Notes: generated from the sequence alone by a model not told the origin. Shown: positions 22,070 through 34,179, counted from the first letter of the stretch. The stretch: 64,000 nt of DNA from Acheta domesticus (GCA_031308135.1 JAHLJT010000631.1:3015371-3079370); one strand, 5' to 3'. Program-made: numbers and translations.

Positions 22070-22400
22070 TAGCAACCGGGCCGCCACCAGCGGCAGCGAG
22101 CGGAGAGCCTGGTCTTGCGTAGGCACGAGAGGACTCCGTCTGGCGCAAGCAATCCAAGTTCAGAGACGAACGCGCCTTCAAAAAGACCCGAAAACACGCG
22201 AATCGGCGCCTTTCTTGTCGGGAGCAGGCCATCGCCCCTGGGCGCGGGGCGGAGAGGGCCGGGCCAGGGCACTAGGGCTGTGGCCCCGCGCTCGCGGCCG
22301 CGGATTCGACGCTGACGTCACCCTCTGCCGCGCCGCAGCTGCCGAAAATTCCCGCTCTGATTCGCAAGCTACGCCGGAGGAGGAGGAGCGGCGGCGGTGG
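22070..22400. other. GC-rich CpG island 4
   Basis: A moderately CpG-rich block with GGCCGCGG near 22296 and a perfect TGACGTCA at 22313-22320. It passes directly into the G-rich minisatellite. No exon recognised. Confidence 0.55.
22313..22320. promoter_or_regulatory. CRE-type palindrome TGACGTCA
   Basis: A perfect CREB/ATF-type eight-mer in the context GCTGACGTCACC, the same TGACGTCACC as at 15790. It lies in a CpG island. No adjacent gene was found. Confidence 0.3.
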
Positions 22401-24465
22401 TGGAGGTGGTGAGATATTGGATGTGGTGAGGTGGAGGTGGTGAGAGTAGAGGTGGTGAGAGTGGAGGTGGTGAGAGTGGAGGTGGTGAGAGTGGAGGTGG
22501 TGAGAGTGTAGGTGATGAGTAGGGCCCGGATAATTATGTAATTACATATTTCCGTATGTTAACTCTATCAAGTCAAAACCACAATATATTTACGTTTCAT
22601 GTCGATTAGGGGCCTGAAACCGATTACTTTTTAGTACATATATTTACATATTGTACCCGAAAGTATATATATTTACATATTTGTCACAAATGTACATATT
22701 TTTAAATATGTCTTAATATTTTCGTTTTTCTGCATTCTTTTTGTATAATTCTTCATTTATCCTACATGTTTTTGATAAGTAATAGCCAAGACAAACAATT
22801 CAGCATTGTCAAACAATTTTTCGGCAGCCTCCTCTCCAAATTGGCGCTATTGCATTGCATAAAAATGTTGATATTGCAGCACGCAGAATCCTACAAAAGG
22901 GCAGGGTGTTGCACTCCAAAGCTTCCAGTGTGTAGATTTCAGCGCGAGTAAAGCAGTGAACAAAATACTACTCAGAAATAAATTTTGTGTATGAAAATGG
23001 TACGTCTAGCAAGCGATAACTCGCGCCCACAACGTATTTTTCAAAGGTCTCTCTTGACCTTAATGCCCTTCGCCAAAAATTACACGCACCAACGCAGCTC
23101 AGAAAGCGCCATTGACAGTTTTCTTTCGCCATTGACAGTATATTAAGTCTACACAGATCAACATTTACGCAAAAGTATTTTATTAAAACGAATTGATATA
23201 ATAATTAAAGTGTTACATATTTCTTACTTTTAGTACATATTTCTATACATTTTAGTATATATATGTACATATTTTCCTAATTTTTAGTACATAACTATCC
23301 GGGCCTTAGTGATGAGATATTGGAGGTAGTGAGAGTGGAGGTGGTGAGAGTGGAGGTGGTGAGATATTGGAGGTGGTGAGATATTGGAGGTGGTGAGTTG
23401 GAGGTGGTGAGAGTGGAGGTGGTGAGATATTGGAGGTGGTGAGGTGGAGGTGGTGAGAGTAGAGGTGGTGAGATATTGGATGTAGTGAGAGTGGAGGTGG
23501 TGAGAGTGGAGGTGGTGAGATATTGGAGGTGGTGAGTTGGAGGTGGTGAGAGTGGAGGTGGTGAGATATTGGAGGTGGTGAGAGTGGAGGTGGTGAGATA
23601 TTGGAGGTGGTGAGAGTGGAAGTGGTGAGATATTGGAGGTGATGAGATATTGGAGGTGGTGAGATATTGGAGGTGGTGAGAGTGGAGGTGATGATAGTGG
23701 TGGTTGTGATGGTGGTGAGTTGGAGGTGGTGAGAGTGGAGGTGGTGAGAGTGGAGGTGGTGAGAGTGGAGGTGGTGAGAGTGGAGGTGGTGAGATATTGG
23801 AAGTGGTGAGAGAGGTGGTGAGAGTGGAGGTGGTGAGATATTGGAGGTGTTGAGTTGGAGGTCGTGAGAGTGGAGGTGATGAGATATTGGAGGTGGTGAG
23901 AGTGGAGGTTGTGGTGGTGGTGGTGAGTTGGAGGTGGTGAGAGTGGAGGTGGTGAGATTTTGGAGGTAGTGAGGTGGAGGTGGTGAGAGTGGAAGTGGTG
24001 AGAGTGGTGGTGGTGAGAGTGGAGGTGGTGAGAGTGCAGGTGGTGAGAGTGCAGGTGGTGAGAGAGGAGGTAGTGAGAGTGGAGGTGGTGAGAGTGGAAG
24101 CAATGAGAGAAGAGGTAGTGAGAGAAGAGGTGGTGAGAGTGGTGGTGGTGAGAGTGGTGGTGGTGAGAGTGGTGGTGGTGAGAGTGGAGGTGGTGAGAGT
24201 GGAGGTGGTGAGAGTGGTGGTGGTGAGAGTGGAGGTGGTGAGAGTGCAGGTGGTGAGAGTGGAGGTGGTGAGAGTGGAGGCAGTGAGAGAAGAGGTAGTG
24301 AGAGAAGATGTGGTGAGAGTGGAGGTGGTGAGAGTGGAGGCAGTGAGAGAAGAGGTAGTGAGAGAAGATGTGGTGAGAGTGGAGGTGGTGAGAGTGGAGG
24401 TGGTGAGAGTGGAGGTGGTGAGAGTGGTGGTTGTGACGGTGGTGGTGGTGGTGGTGGATGAGCTA
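22390..24465. repeat. G-rich minisatellite GGTGGTGAGAGTGGA (interrupted)
   Basis: Two blocks, 22390-22519 and 23317-24465, are made of a 15-bp unit GGTGGTGAGAGTGGA and a 17-bp variant with GAGATATTGGA in place of GAGAGTGGA. Minor variants have GCAATGAG, GGTAGTGAG or GGTGATGAG. C is almost absent from the plus strand. The plus frame reads Val/Arg/Glu and the minus frame Ser/Pro/Leu; both are repeat products. A hAT-like element separates the blocks. Confidence 0.92.
22520..23308. mobile_element. hAT-like element inserted in the minisatellite
   Basis: The left end TAGGGCCCGGATAATTATGT and the reverse complement of the right end TAAGGCCCGGATAGTTATGT match at 19 of 21 positions when the next A is included. 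GTGATGAG flanks both sides exactly (22512-22519 and 23309-23316), an 8-bp target duplication of the hAT kind. TACATAT-type motifs cluster near both ends. A 61-codon frame in the interior resembles nothing I know. The element is non-autonomous. Confidence 0.8.
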
Positions 24466-24780
24466 CTGATGCTGGTGGTGGGAGTGGTGTTGGTTGCCGA
24501 AAGACGTCGTCCACTTTTGCTTATTGGAATTAAATTAACATATTATATCCAGACTCGTGATTCTTCACCTTTTAAGCGCCTCGACTACCATCCCCCACCA
24601 AAAGAATTGCTGCGTTGATAGCAGCTATGTTCATACATTGATGAACACGCAAGTATGAAAGGGACAAGCATTAGCAAGCAACTTGGCATGTTACGAATTG
24701 ATGTGTATAGGCTCCTTGTAATTTGGTCTTTCTATATAATATTAGACGAGAGAGAAGAGTCCCGGAGCTTCAACAACTAG

Positions 24781-24830
24781 TCACTAGTCCCGCAAGTGTA
24801 GTGCATTTTATATCTCGAGAGGAGGAGACT
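24781..24830 (-). mobile_element. SINE family S, short fragment
   Basis: CACTAGTCCCGCAAGTGTAG followed by TGCATTTTATATCTCGAGAG matches the part of the SINE next to its tail. Only about 50 bp is recognisable. Confidence 0.4.
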
Positions 24831-25029
24831 GGCGACATATGAGTGAGGCACTAGCGTATTCGCAGGGTATCAACTGTCACAGATAAGGAGCGCATGGCGA
24901 TATCTTGTACGACAAAAATAAATTAAAAGTTGCCACTTGCTTGCAGCCGCTGATTATGAAAGGGGCACAGATGACACTCAATGAATGCATTCGCGTACAC
25001 GCAGTGGATGGCTTCATTCCGCGCGGTTA

Positions 25030-25298
25030 AATTGTCAGCTCCGCTTGTCAGTTCCCGCCCGCGCGTGAGGCCCGGAGCTGACGGCGCCAAAGAAAGTGCC
25101 TGGACCTTCGGGGCCTACGCGGCCGGCGGCACGCGCAGGAGCGGCGGCGGCGGCGGCGGCGACGGCGACGGCGTGGACGTTGACGACGGGGGCGGCGACG
25201 AGCACGGCGTTCGAGGAACAGCGCGCGCGCGTCACATGTGCGTGAGCACGTGCGTCCGTCCCGCCACTGATCACCACACCCCGCTTCATGTTTCCGGA
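25030..25298. other. GC-rich CpG island 5
   Basis: CpG-dense sequence with GGCGGCGGCGGCGGCGACGG around 25143 and a GCGCGCGCG run near 25221. It directly abuts a SINE. No recognised exon. Confidence 0.5.
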
Positions 25299-25665
25299 CA
25301 CGTCGACTGCTATGGTCATTAGTCCCATAAGTATAGAGAATTATTTTTCAACCCGGGAGGTGGCTGTGAACCTACCACCGCTGGATGGTGAAACACGCCG
25401 CAGACCAACCTTGTACACTTCGGTTTGCGGGTTGAGGATTTGCCCTTGCCCCATGGTCTGTGTTTTAGGGTACTGCTCCCGCATTCGTCTGGTAACGTTT
25501 AGAGAAACCATGGAAAACTACCGAGCAGAGCAGCCGGCAGCTAGAATTATCCTCCAAGCAGTTGTTCAATTCGACCTAGCTATTTAGATGGGGTCGAAAA
25601 CCCTGCCATCGCCGGAACTCTAACCCAAGGACATTCCAGTCGCAGGCCCTCCTGATCAAGTTGGA
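25299..25665 (-). mobile_element. SINE family S, diverged copy
   Basis: From the plus strand: CATTAGTCCCATAAGTATAG, CCGGGAGGTGGCTGTGA, CCGCTGGATGGTGAAAC, TTAGGGTACTGCTCCCGCAT, CGAGCAGAGCAGCCGGCAGC and ATTCGACCTAGCTATTTAGA appear in family order. The middle is shortened and the tRNA-like head is badly decayed. Confidence 0.65.
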
Positions 25666-25896
25666 GACATGCCTGCAAGCCTGGACAACACGAAAGCACG
25701 GTCGTGTTTTGTCTTTCTACGGAAGCGGAGTCATCAAAGTAGGTATACAAATGTAAATGAAAAAGAAAGATGAAACTAATCAATATTTTTGACTCTCTTC
25801 ATTGATGCCGACAGGTTTTGTTCGCTCACGAGGATTCGCATCCCACTTTCGAGTATGGCTTCCGATCGGTTTTGAGGATTTGATGTGCCCTTCTGT

Positions 25897-26275
25897 CAGT
25901 GGCGTAGCAAGGGGGGAGGGTGGAGGGGGTGCCGCGCGCCCCGGTTGACAGCTTTCTAGGGGTGCCACCAATTAAATTATTTTATAGTTGGAATAATATA
26001 ATTTTTATGGTTAGTTAAAAATTATTTATATTAATTTAATAGGTATACATTTAAATCAGAAGCATAAATTATGATTGAATTTCAATTATTTTGCAATTAT
26101 TCTTAATTACTTAGAATTTTTAATACATTATTAATAACTATCATGTGCAAATATATTTGTATTTTTAATAAAATAATGTACAATCAATGCAGCACTAGAT
26201 ATTTTTATACTTAATTTTTGGGAAGTGACACCATTAGCTTCGCCCCAGGTGACACCAATTGAAGCTACGCGACTG
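25897..26275. mobile_element. hAT-like MITE
   Basis: The left end CAGTGGCGTAGC and the right end GCTACGCGACTG form a 12-bp inverted repeat with one mismatch. Its interior matches the truncated element at 18538, including TCATGTGCAAATATATTTGT and CCAGGTGACACCAATTGAAG. A convincing 8-bp target duplication is not visible, so the copy is probably old. It is non-coding. Confidence 0.65.
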
Positions 26276-26289
26276 GCTCTGCTCATGAT

Positions 26290-26480
26290 GCTCACACCGT
26301 GCGAACGTTGCGTGGCGTCGTCGGCGAATTTCGTTGGGCGCTCGTGGCCTCTCTTTCCAGTTGCTGGCGGCGGAGGCGGAGGCGGAGTGGTCACTAGGCA
26401 ACGCCGCGCCGCGCCGCGCCGCGCCGCGCCGCGCGCGACCCCCAGCCCTAGGCCCCGTTAGGCCGCCTTCACTCCCCGAG
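26290..26480. other. GC-rich CpG island 6 with (CCGCG)n tract
   Basis: Contains about five tandem CGCCGCGC-type units at 26402-26435. Short, and open on both strands for compositional reasons. Confidence 0.5.
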
Positions 26481-27099
26481 GAATTCCATTCATTGCCATT
26501 CATTCAGCAGCCACGGCAGGCCCCGATTCAAATTAAGATTCTATTTTGGCCACGCAGCCGCTGGCTTCTTTATTGCACTACCCGGATACACCTTCTCCCC
26601 AAGAACACTTATTTACCTTAATGTTTACCGTAATGTTGACTGTGGTGAATGATAATTATTGACAATTAAATTTCTAGGATAAGATGAGATTCATGACAAT
26701 AGCGAAAATAGCTAAATTAAACAAAATGATCAGTTTCTATTATTTCGAAAATACACACCAAATAATAACGAAGGAGAGAAACACACTTACTTTACTATTT
26801 CCCAAACACTAGTACCAGCTCAACTAATTTTAATTCCATTTAGCTGATTCATAATTCAGAGGAAAACTATTTTCATGCTGCTGTTTTATGATCGTCAGCT
26901 CAAAGAAGTATTAACTACGAAGAGCTCAGCATCTAATAAGTGGTACACATGAAAGTTTAATGGTCTTCACTTTCCACATGGTTACTCCAAAGAACTCCGT
27001 AATATCAACCAGCTGTAATTCCCTAATATTGGCCGATAGTGAAATACAAATAGTTTTCACATTTTCCTTTAATGGAATAACGAACACATTTTGTTCACT

Positions 27100-27690
27100 T
27101 ATTTCTGAGGGCAGCCAATGCACTGCCTCGGGCGTCGGCGTTCGGCGCCTGCCTTGGCGGCCTGTTTCGCAAGCAGCAGCGGCGGCGGCAGCGTGTGGCG
27201 TGCGTGCACTTGAGCACATGGGCCCGCTCGATAACAAACGCCCAGAGAAAGAAACCTCGCAGTGCATTGGGCTGATAGAGCGGATCCGGTTGGAAGTGCT
27301 GGCGCCAGCAGCAGCAGCAGCAGCAGCAGCTTCTGGGGTCCGCGGCCGCGGGGGCGGGAGTGGGGGCGGGGGAGGCATTGGCAGGCGCGGGATCGAGGAA
27401 GAGTCGGGCCGGGCGGAGAGCGGGTTGGATGAGGAGGAGGAGGAGGAGGTGGTGGCAAAGGTGAGGGCGGGGGCGGGGGGGGGGCGCGGGGCCAAGGGAG
27501 GGAGTGCCGCGCCGCCGATGAATGGCCACTTGTTGGACCGGCGGCGCGGCGGCGGCGGCGGCATCTTGTCACGCGGAAGGCGGACCAGCGGTCCCCGCCC
27601 CCGCCCCGCCCCCGGCCCGCTGCCCGTCGCCTACTCCCGGGGGCCCCCGCGCCGTTTGGGTTACCCGCCGACCCGCGTGCTCACTCTGCG
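27100..27690. other. GC-rich CpG island 7 with CAG and GAG tracts
   Basis: CpG-rich sequence holding (CAG)8 at 27306-27330, (GAG)6 at 27428-27447 and G runs at 27465-27490. A plus-strand frame of 247 codons crosses it with polyalanine, polyglycine and polyglutamate runs. These runs are encoded by the microsatellites, and the minus strand is equally open, so I do not call a gene. Confidence 0.55.
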
Positions 27691-27699
27691 ATACATCTC

Positions 27700-30080
27700 T
27701 TAATGAGCACTCTCAAACCTTTTATTAAGTTTCTTGATTAGAACGTGCACAGAACACACTTCTTCCCGTAGTACGTCACACATTTTTTTTGACGTAAAAA
27801 GAAACAAAAAAATATTTATGAATTAATTTATTTGAGGTTTACGGGTTCTTCAACTGATCATGTCTCCGAATCCCAAGAGTGATGACCTGATGAGAAGATG
27901 ATACCGAAAATGAAAATCAGCTGAATGATGTAGTGGAATAAGGAAACGGAAGAACCGAGGAAACGGAAGAACCTCCAGAAAACTTAGAAATAGTTTTGTC
28001 ACCTGAAGTTGCACATTGATGGGGGGGGGGGGTGTTCAAAGTAGGTATCCAAAGATAGAAAACAAACGCGCTAGCCCTTTCCTCATGAGCCGCTTTCTCC
28101 CTGGCTGTTTCAAGCTCTCTGGGTGTATAGCGACGTCTCTCTACAGTTTTTTAATATCAGTTTCATTTCTGGTGTTTCAGGTCTTGCCACTGCGGTTTGA
28201 GAGAGAGGCAATATAACTACTATTTATACTTCTACCCCTACTATTTGATATTTTGTGTGTGGTACTAATGTAGATAAGTACTGTCATGAATCGTAACATT
28301 ATTGATAATATTTTTCTCGGTGGAAACCAATACCATTTTCATTTGTTTTCTTTACATCATTTCATTTACTGTCAACTGTCATTGAAGTCTTAAAGGGATA
28401 TTTTACTTAGCGATCTATCACATTGTATATATATTTATCATCGTATAATCGTCAGCACATCGTTCAAGGTAACCACGTTTGTTCGGTTCGCTATAGAACA
28501 GTTGTAGCGTAGCATGCTGGCTGATTCCTCGAGTGAAGACAATGCACTGGAACTGTGAGTGTAATGAAGAATAGAATTAGTTTTAGAGCAACACTCCTAT
28601 AAAGTTTCAGGGGCGTCTTTTGTCAACAATTTGGTGTGTCTTCTCCCGGGATCCTCATTGTGCGAACGCGTTAATACGAGGATGGACTCGCAACAGCAGA
28701 AATGACATGATAATGCCTTAACTCTAAATGTTATTATTTTTCGTTTTGAACATGGAGTTCCCAATTTAAAAGAATCCTGAAACAGATTTAGAATCTCTAC
28801 TTCTGCTATGGCGTGCCGAGCTTAAACAAAATTGTTTAAATACATTTTTCTCAAAATTACACAAATATCAACATATAAACAAATTATTTTATTACATCCT
28901 CACAAAATTATGTGTATCCAAAGTTTGCTTCAGGTAATGGTGAACTGAAGAGATTTAGACTAGAATAGAAGAGCGTCATAAAATTTGGCATTAACACAGT
29001 TCCAAATGAAGAAGATAATTAGTAGCACGAGTCATAAAATCATTGACCGTACTTTCCTTAATAGACAGAATCTTCTCCATCACTGCAATTTTCTCTACAC
29101 TGTTTCATCCTCTATAGTTTCAACCTGCTGTCTCATTAGTGCGCAATTCTGACCGTTAGTGAATTGGAAGCATTGGGCTAGTAATTTTTAATTAACACCT
29201 AATTGGGCTGTCTCCTGATACCACTTAATGTGTATTATCTAGATTAGAATGCTATGAGTTTGCTTCCTCTTTAAACAAGGCCAATAAAAAAAATTGGTTC
29301 AAACTCTTTTAAACCTTTTTTTCCTCAGTTAACACTGACGAAATTATTAGCCGAAATATGCGGTATAAGTAGAATGGATATTTGGGTTCAGAAAACGGAA
29401 CACGCCAAGAATGACGTGATCACATCAGAACCGATATAAAAATGCTGATGAATAACGATCTGCCTATCACCTTAAAAGTGCCACACGTGCTGTGCATAAT
29501 AGAATGGATAGCTATTAATTCGTTATTTGACATATTCAGCCAAGCTGCCAATCCTTGAGCGACTTGCTCACCTCTCGCAAACTTCACTAACGACCTGATT
29601 CTGTTTTCTCGTAATACGTTACCCAACTAAACCCTCCTCTATTCCGTATTGCAAGTATCCAATATGCTTTTTCTAAATGACACGACGTATGGCTCCACCC
29701 TGTTACAGAAATCACTCCAGTCCCCTATATAATAACTTATATTGATTCACCTTTCCTGGAGCAATCTCTTTTCTAGGAATTAATCCACTTACTTAAGTCC
29801 CAGGTAACTTCCAATCTTAAATTTCATCCATAACCGTATGAATCCATTACCACCCAGCGAGTCACTTTAAAGTTTATAGAATGATGAAATATCTCCCACA
29901 CCTGCGAAGATAGAGTAGATTGTTAGTTTGAGGGTATAAATGTTTAAATAGTTTTCCATGGCTACCTGCTTTACTGCGTCGCTGATTGAATAGTGAATGA
30001 AACTCGTTTAAAAGATATGCATAACTTTTAACGACATCTATGGCGAGTCGCCAGCCTAGCCACCGCCACACTGGCGATAG
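27700..30080. other. Mostly unannotated stretch
   Basis: A+T-rich sequence. Two minor features: a 17-bp tandem duplication (GGAAACGGAAGAACC twice, 27951-27982) and a G12-type homopolymer at 28020-28031. No protein-like frame was recognised. Confidence 0.4.
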
Positions 30081-30089
30081 CAGTGCTCG

Positions 30090-30385
30090 GGCTGGTGGTG
30101 GTGGTGGTAGTGGTGGTGGTGGTGGTGGTGGTGGTAGTAGTAGTGGTGGTGGTAGTAGTAGTGGTGGTGGTGGTAGTGGTGGTGGTGATAGTGGTAGGGA
30201 TGGAGGTGGTAGAAGTGGTGGTGGTGGTGGTAGTAGTGGTGGTGGTGGTGGTGGTGGTGGTGGTGGTAGTGCTGCTGCTAGTGGTGGTGGTGATGGAGGA
30301 GGAAGTTGTGGTGGTAGTGGTAGTGGTGTTGGTTGTGGTAGGGATGGTGGATGTGGAGATGGTGGTGGTAATGATGAAGGCACTG
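30090..30385. repeat. GGT/AGT trinucleotide tract
   Basis: About 300 bp of imperfect (GGT)n with interspersed AGT, GAT and GCT. The plus frames read polyglycine/serine or polyvaline and the minus frame polyproline/leucine. C is nearly absent from the plus strand. Confidence 0.9.
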
Positions 30386-31015
30386 GTGACAGCGTCATCG
30401 ACTCCTGCTGCGTGTCTTGGACCCGGAATGGGGGATCACTGGTGCTGAGCAGGACGAATGCATAATTCACGAGTTTTATAAGCGAGTTATTATTTTGCCT
30501 GGAAATGGAATTGACTTACGTCATGCCACCAAAACATTATATGTGTATGCAATTTCAAATAGCAGCTGTTGATGAAATGGAAGCGAATCTTAGTTATTAC
30601 TGTCTTACTTTTTTTACAAGTAAGTTGTGTTGCCCAGATCAAATCTAGATATTTCTAATATAGGCTTACTGAACTAGTTGTCATCGCTTCACTTTCGGCC
30701 TCTACCATGTGTACGAACCGTCTTTCCTAAAAGCAAAAAATAAAAGATGGTGTTCCTTACATAGAATTCTTACATACTACACACAATCCTCAGTTAATAA
30801 ATCCATTAATTACATCCATCCATCCCGATTTCGAGTACTAATTGCATGAACAATCTCCTCTCTGGGTGCACCAATTTTAACCATCTTTAATACAGCACTA
30901 ATAGACTTTAAATCTGACATATGTGGAAAGTTACAGTTTAAAAAAACCTTAAACATGAATTTTACGACTGTAAAGTCATGAATGTACTTTTGGGGTGATT
31001 ACAATACAAATGTAA

Positions 31016-31386
31016 CTAGAGCTACAGAATGGCACAAACTTTCTCGTACTACTCAGTTTCCTGATCTATACAGACTCGGCTGGCATTTTGGTTCATCCTC
31101 ACTCTCTTCTCCATTGCTACACATCAGCGCCTAAAATATATTTTTTCGCATTTTCTCACTTTTCATTCTCCGACTTTAAGAATATTATAGACGAGTGAAA
31201 ACCATTTATACACCCATTTTTTATTGATAAAATTGGAGCCGTTTTTAAGAAAATGTTATTTGCATATTTCTGAAAATGCGCAAAAAAGATAGCACTTTCA
31301 CCGAAAACGTTCTAGTTTTCCAGAAAATTCATAAGAAATAATTTGGAGCAACTGCACGTATAAATGCAATAATGTATAAAAACTGC

Positions 31387-31439
<53 letters not shown>

Positions 31440-31960
31440 CGACATTAGAGATGCATCAACAATATGTATAATGTTTGAAAAATAAAAAGACTGCATCATA
31501 ATGGCGTTTATGTCAACTATTCAGTGTATTTGGCACCATCCATATTAAAATTTTGATAAAAAATTTCGAGATGTTATTGAGAAAAGTTTGTTTTTAATAT
31601 TGTCAGTTGTTCACTATGATAATAGACTATAATAATATTCTTTGTAGTAATATTTTCAAAAAATGAGACCTGCATCTTCTTTTTTTAGTGTTCTTAGCTC
31701 TATCCAAGGGGAAAAATAGAGAAAAAATTAGGAGCAGCTTTAAAAAATAGAAATAGCCTTTACTTCAAACAAAAATTATATGAAAACATTAGTTTTTCAA
31801 GAAAATTACGCGGCCTTATTTAAAAAGGATTTTTTCGAACAGATTGCAATAAGAAATCAAAGGTGCTAACCAAATGATCCAGTTTGCTTCATTTCATACA
31901 TCTGCTTGTCTGGCATTTAAAGTTCCATGAAATTGTTTCTAAAGATAGGCAGGTTATTAA
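31016..31960 (+). mobile_element. Dispersed repeat A, copy 3 (diverged)
   Basis: Starts CTAGAGCTACAGAATGGCAC, parallel to CTAGTGGTGCTACAGAATGA at the start of the minus-strand copy ending at 59508. ATCAGCGCCTAAAATATATT and other A+T-rich phrases follow in similar order. An AT microsatellite has grown within it. Confidence 0.45.
31388..31437. repeat. (AT)n microsatellite
   Basis: About 24 consecutive AT units without interruption. Confidence 0.97.
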
Positions 31961-32339
31961 AAACACATTTATCTTATGTTTATTTAAAAACTAATAGTAT
32001 TTGTTAATGGAATCGCAGCAAAAAATTATATTGTAAAAGCAATAACATTTCTTTCATAACTAGCTAAAAAGCACAATGGTTCACAATTTTGTTTCATGTT
32101 TAACACAAAATATTCAAAATTGACACATGTTCTTCATACAAATTAATTCAACTCTCCTTGTAAAATTTCTTGTCATGTTCTTCAGGACTTATTATTACAT
32201 TATTGAGTATTACTGGAAGATAACTCAGCTGGTGTGAAAAAACCATGCGATATTTTATGCGTATCATGAAATGGAGCTCGATTGTTCCCTTTCAGACAGA
32301 GACAATATATTGACTAATGACAAACGTTTAACTATTTAC

Positions 32340-32600
32340 GAGCCATTTCACGTTATATACGCAAAATGTGCATTCTGACTACGATAGATATTAGAAAACG
32401 TAATTTACTACCTTTTTGAAGCAAGAAAAATCTTTTTTTACGGTATCTGAGAGCCACAAAAATAGTTTTTTCCGTCGGAAAAACAACAACAAACAAACAA
32501 CGTATTTGCTGCCGCAGCATTACATAACTTTGTCTATTCGTTGTATACTCCGTATACACGTATGAATACGAGAAAGTAAAAGTATGGGTAAATTGCAAGA
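32340..32600 (+). mobile_element. Dispersed repeat A, 3' end fragment
   Basis: TACTCCGTATACACGTATGA followed by ATACGAGAAAGTAAAAG corresponds to the far end of copies at 8.7 and 58.5 kb (CTCCGTATATACG and GGGAAAGTAAAA). A GCAGCATTACATAACTTTGT stretch before it also matches. It may belong to the copy starting at 31016. Confidence 0.45.
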
Positions 32601-32943
32601 AACTTTACCATCTTGCAATTTTAGGCCTTTAAAACATGGTTTCTGTGTCCCAAAAGGGACCCAAGTTAAGTTTTTAATGCCGTAATCTACAAAATAATAA
32701 CTTTTTTTGGATGTTCCATTGTTCTGGAAGGGTAAATTCACTACGCAACAAGAGTTGTAAAAATCTTTCCAGGATGGGTTCCATTATGAAGATGTTTTTA
32801 CTTAGTGAGGAATGTTTTTCTGGGGTCCAGAAAGAAGTATTTTATTTCGCCATGATTTGGCGGAAGTCATGGACCTCTTGATCAGCCACTGGACTTGGCT
32901 GTGCTTGCAGCGACCAGGCATGTTTAACGCTACCATGGGTGGT

Positions 32944-33036
32944 AATAGTACATTATGAAACAATGATGTAATGAAAGGTATTAATATCACACTCGTGTAT
33001 TAATACCCATTACATCGAGTTTCATATGGTACTATT
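32944..33036. repeat. Long imperfect hairpin
   Basis: Arm one (32944-32986) and arm two (32998-33036) pair over about 40 bp. AATAGTAC, TATGAAAC, GATGTAATG and GGTATTAATA in arm one meet their complements in order in arm two, with a loop of about 11 bases. Further weak pairing (ACCAT with ATGGT) extends outward. It could be a small MITE or a foldback remnant; no target duplication was seen. Confidence 0.7.
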
Positions 33037-33039
33037 TCT

Positions 33040-33890
33040 ACGACTTAATGGTAATTTTTATAAGTTAAACTTTTACATTGAATCATTTTCTGGCAATTGG
33101 CAAGGCCACCTAGCGGACAGCTCCCTAACCACCGCAGGTGGCTTTGTTTCACAAGTCAGCTTGTGAGGGAGAACAGCAGTTTCTGCAATTATTCCGACGT
33201 CACCATTTTTGCTTTTTCTCTTATTTCTGGAGGTGTCAAGTCCACCTTTAATTCACTAGACACTTTAAACTAAAGAATTGGCTGATTGTTAAGAATAACT
33301 ACACGGCAACAACATATAACCCAAAATAACTTGCATTCAGATCTTAACCTTAGACAATATCCTCTCCAATAACTACCACTGAGCTAGTCTAATAGGAACA
33401 AAGTGAAATTACGATTAATTTTATTTTAAATAATATTTAACGTTAAAAATTACTACTAAAAAAATTAAAACTGAGAAGCCGAATATAATATTAAATACAA
33501 TTATAATGTACACAACCGAACGAAACATTTACTATCAAGATTCTCAATGATTAATCAAGAGGCAATACTTGGTTTGTAAGCTTCTCTGTGACTGGTCAAG
33601 AAGTTGTATCATAATGAAAACTGTTTGGTAATGAGTATCATTATGTAACGGGTAGCAACCATCAAATGACAAAATTATACAATGGGAGTATAAAAAATAT
33701 ATTAATTTACCACACGCTACTGTGGTTAAAAAAGTATCCCTATTCCTTTCAAAGGGTTCAGTTGCCGAGAAGTAGTTGTCTATACTTCGTCAAAATGTTG
33801 CAAATTACTAATATTAAAGACATTTAATTTTAATGACATTTTATTTGATAATGAACTGAATTGAAAGTGATCACTCATTGATAATTGATT
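33040..33890. other. No recognised feature
   Basis: A+T-rich sequence without recognised genes or repeats. Confidence 0.35.
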
Positions 33891-33895
33891 AATTG

Positions 33896-34134
33896 TTAGT
33901 GATTCCGGGCGCGTCAACTACGGAGATCATAAGTCCCGTAAGTGTAGTGCAAGGTTTTTCATCGGGAGGTGGCAGTGATATTCCCCCGCTGGATGGCGAG
34001 ATCTGGCGCCGACCTACCGTCGACTAGCGGGGTTTTCCCACCGAGATATCTCCCACCAGCAGGGCACCGCCCCAGCCGGGACAAGCTCTAAGCTCCCGAC
34101 CGGTCTCCCGGCATGTGTGGTAGTGCACTGCATG

Positions 34135-34179
<45 letters not shown>

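Noticed and set aside
23306..24618. A 402-codon Ser/Pro/Leu frame (minus) and a 214-codon Val/Arg/Glu frame (plus)
   Set aside because: Direct translations of the 15-bp minisatellite; variation follows the DNA unit and not a protein motif.
26926..27703. A 247-codon plus frame with polyalanine, polyglycine and polyglutamate
   Set aside because: The homopolymers are encoded by CAG, GGC and GAG microsatellites and the minus strand is open too. No conserved flanking domain was recognised.
31016..32600. A single full-length repeat A copy of 1.6 kb
   Set aside because: The start and end match family ends but the core is not clearly present between them, so the two parts are listed separately.
32802..32990. 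Possible mariner/Tc1 transposase fragment
   Set aside because: The short minus-strand frame lacks the DDE/D context and any diagnostic motif, so the likeness is too weak.
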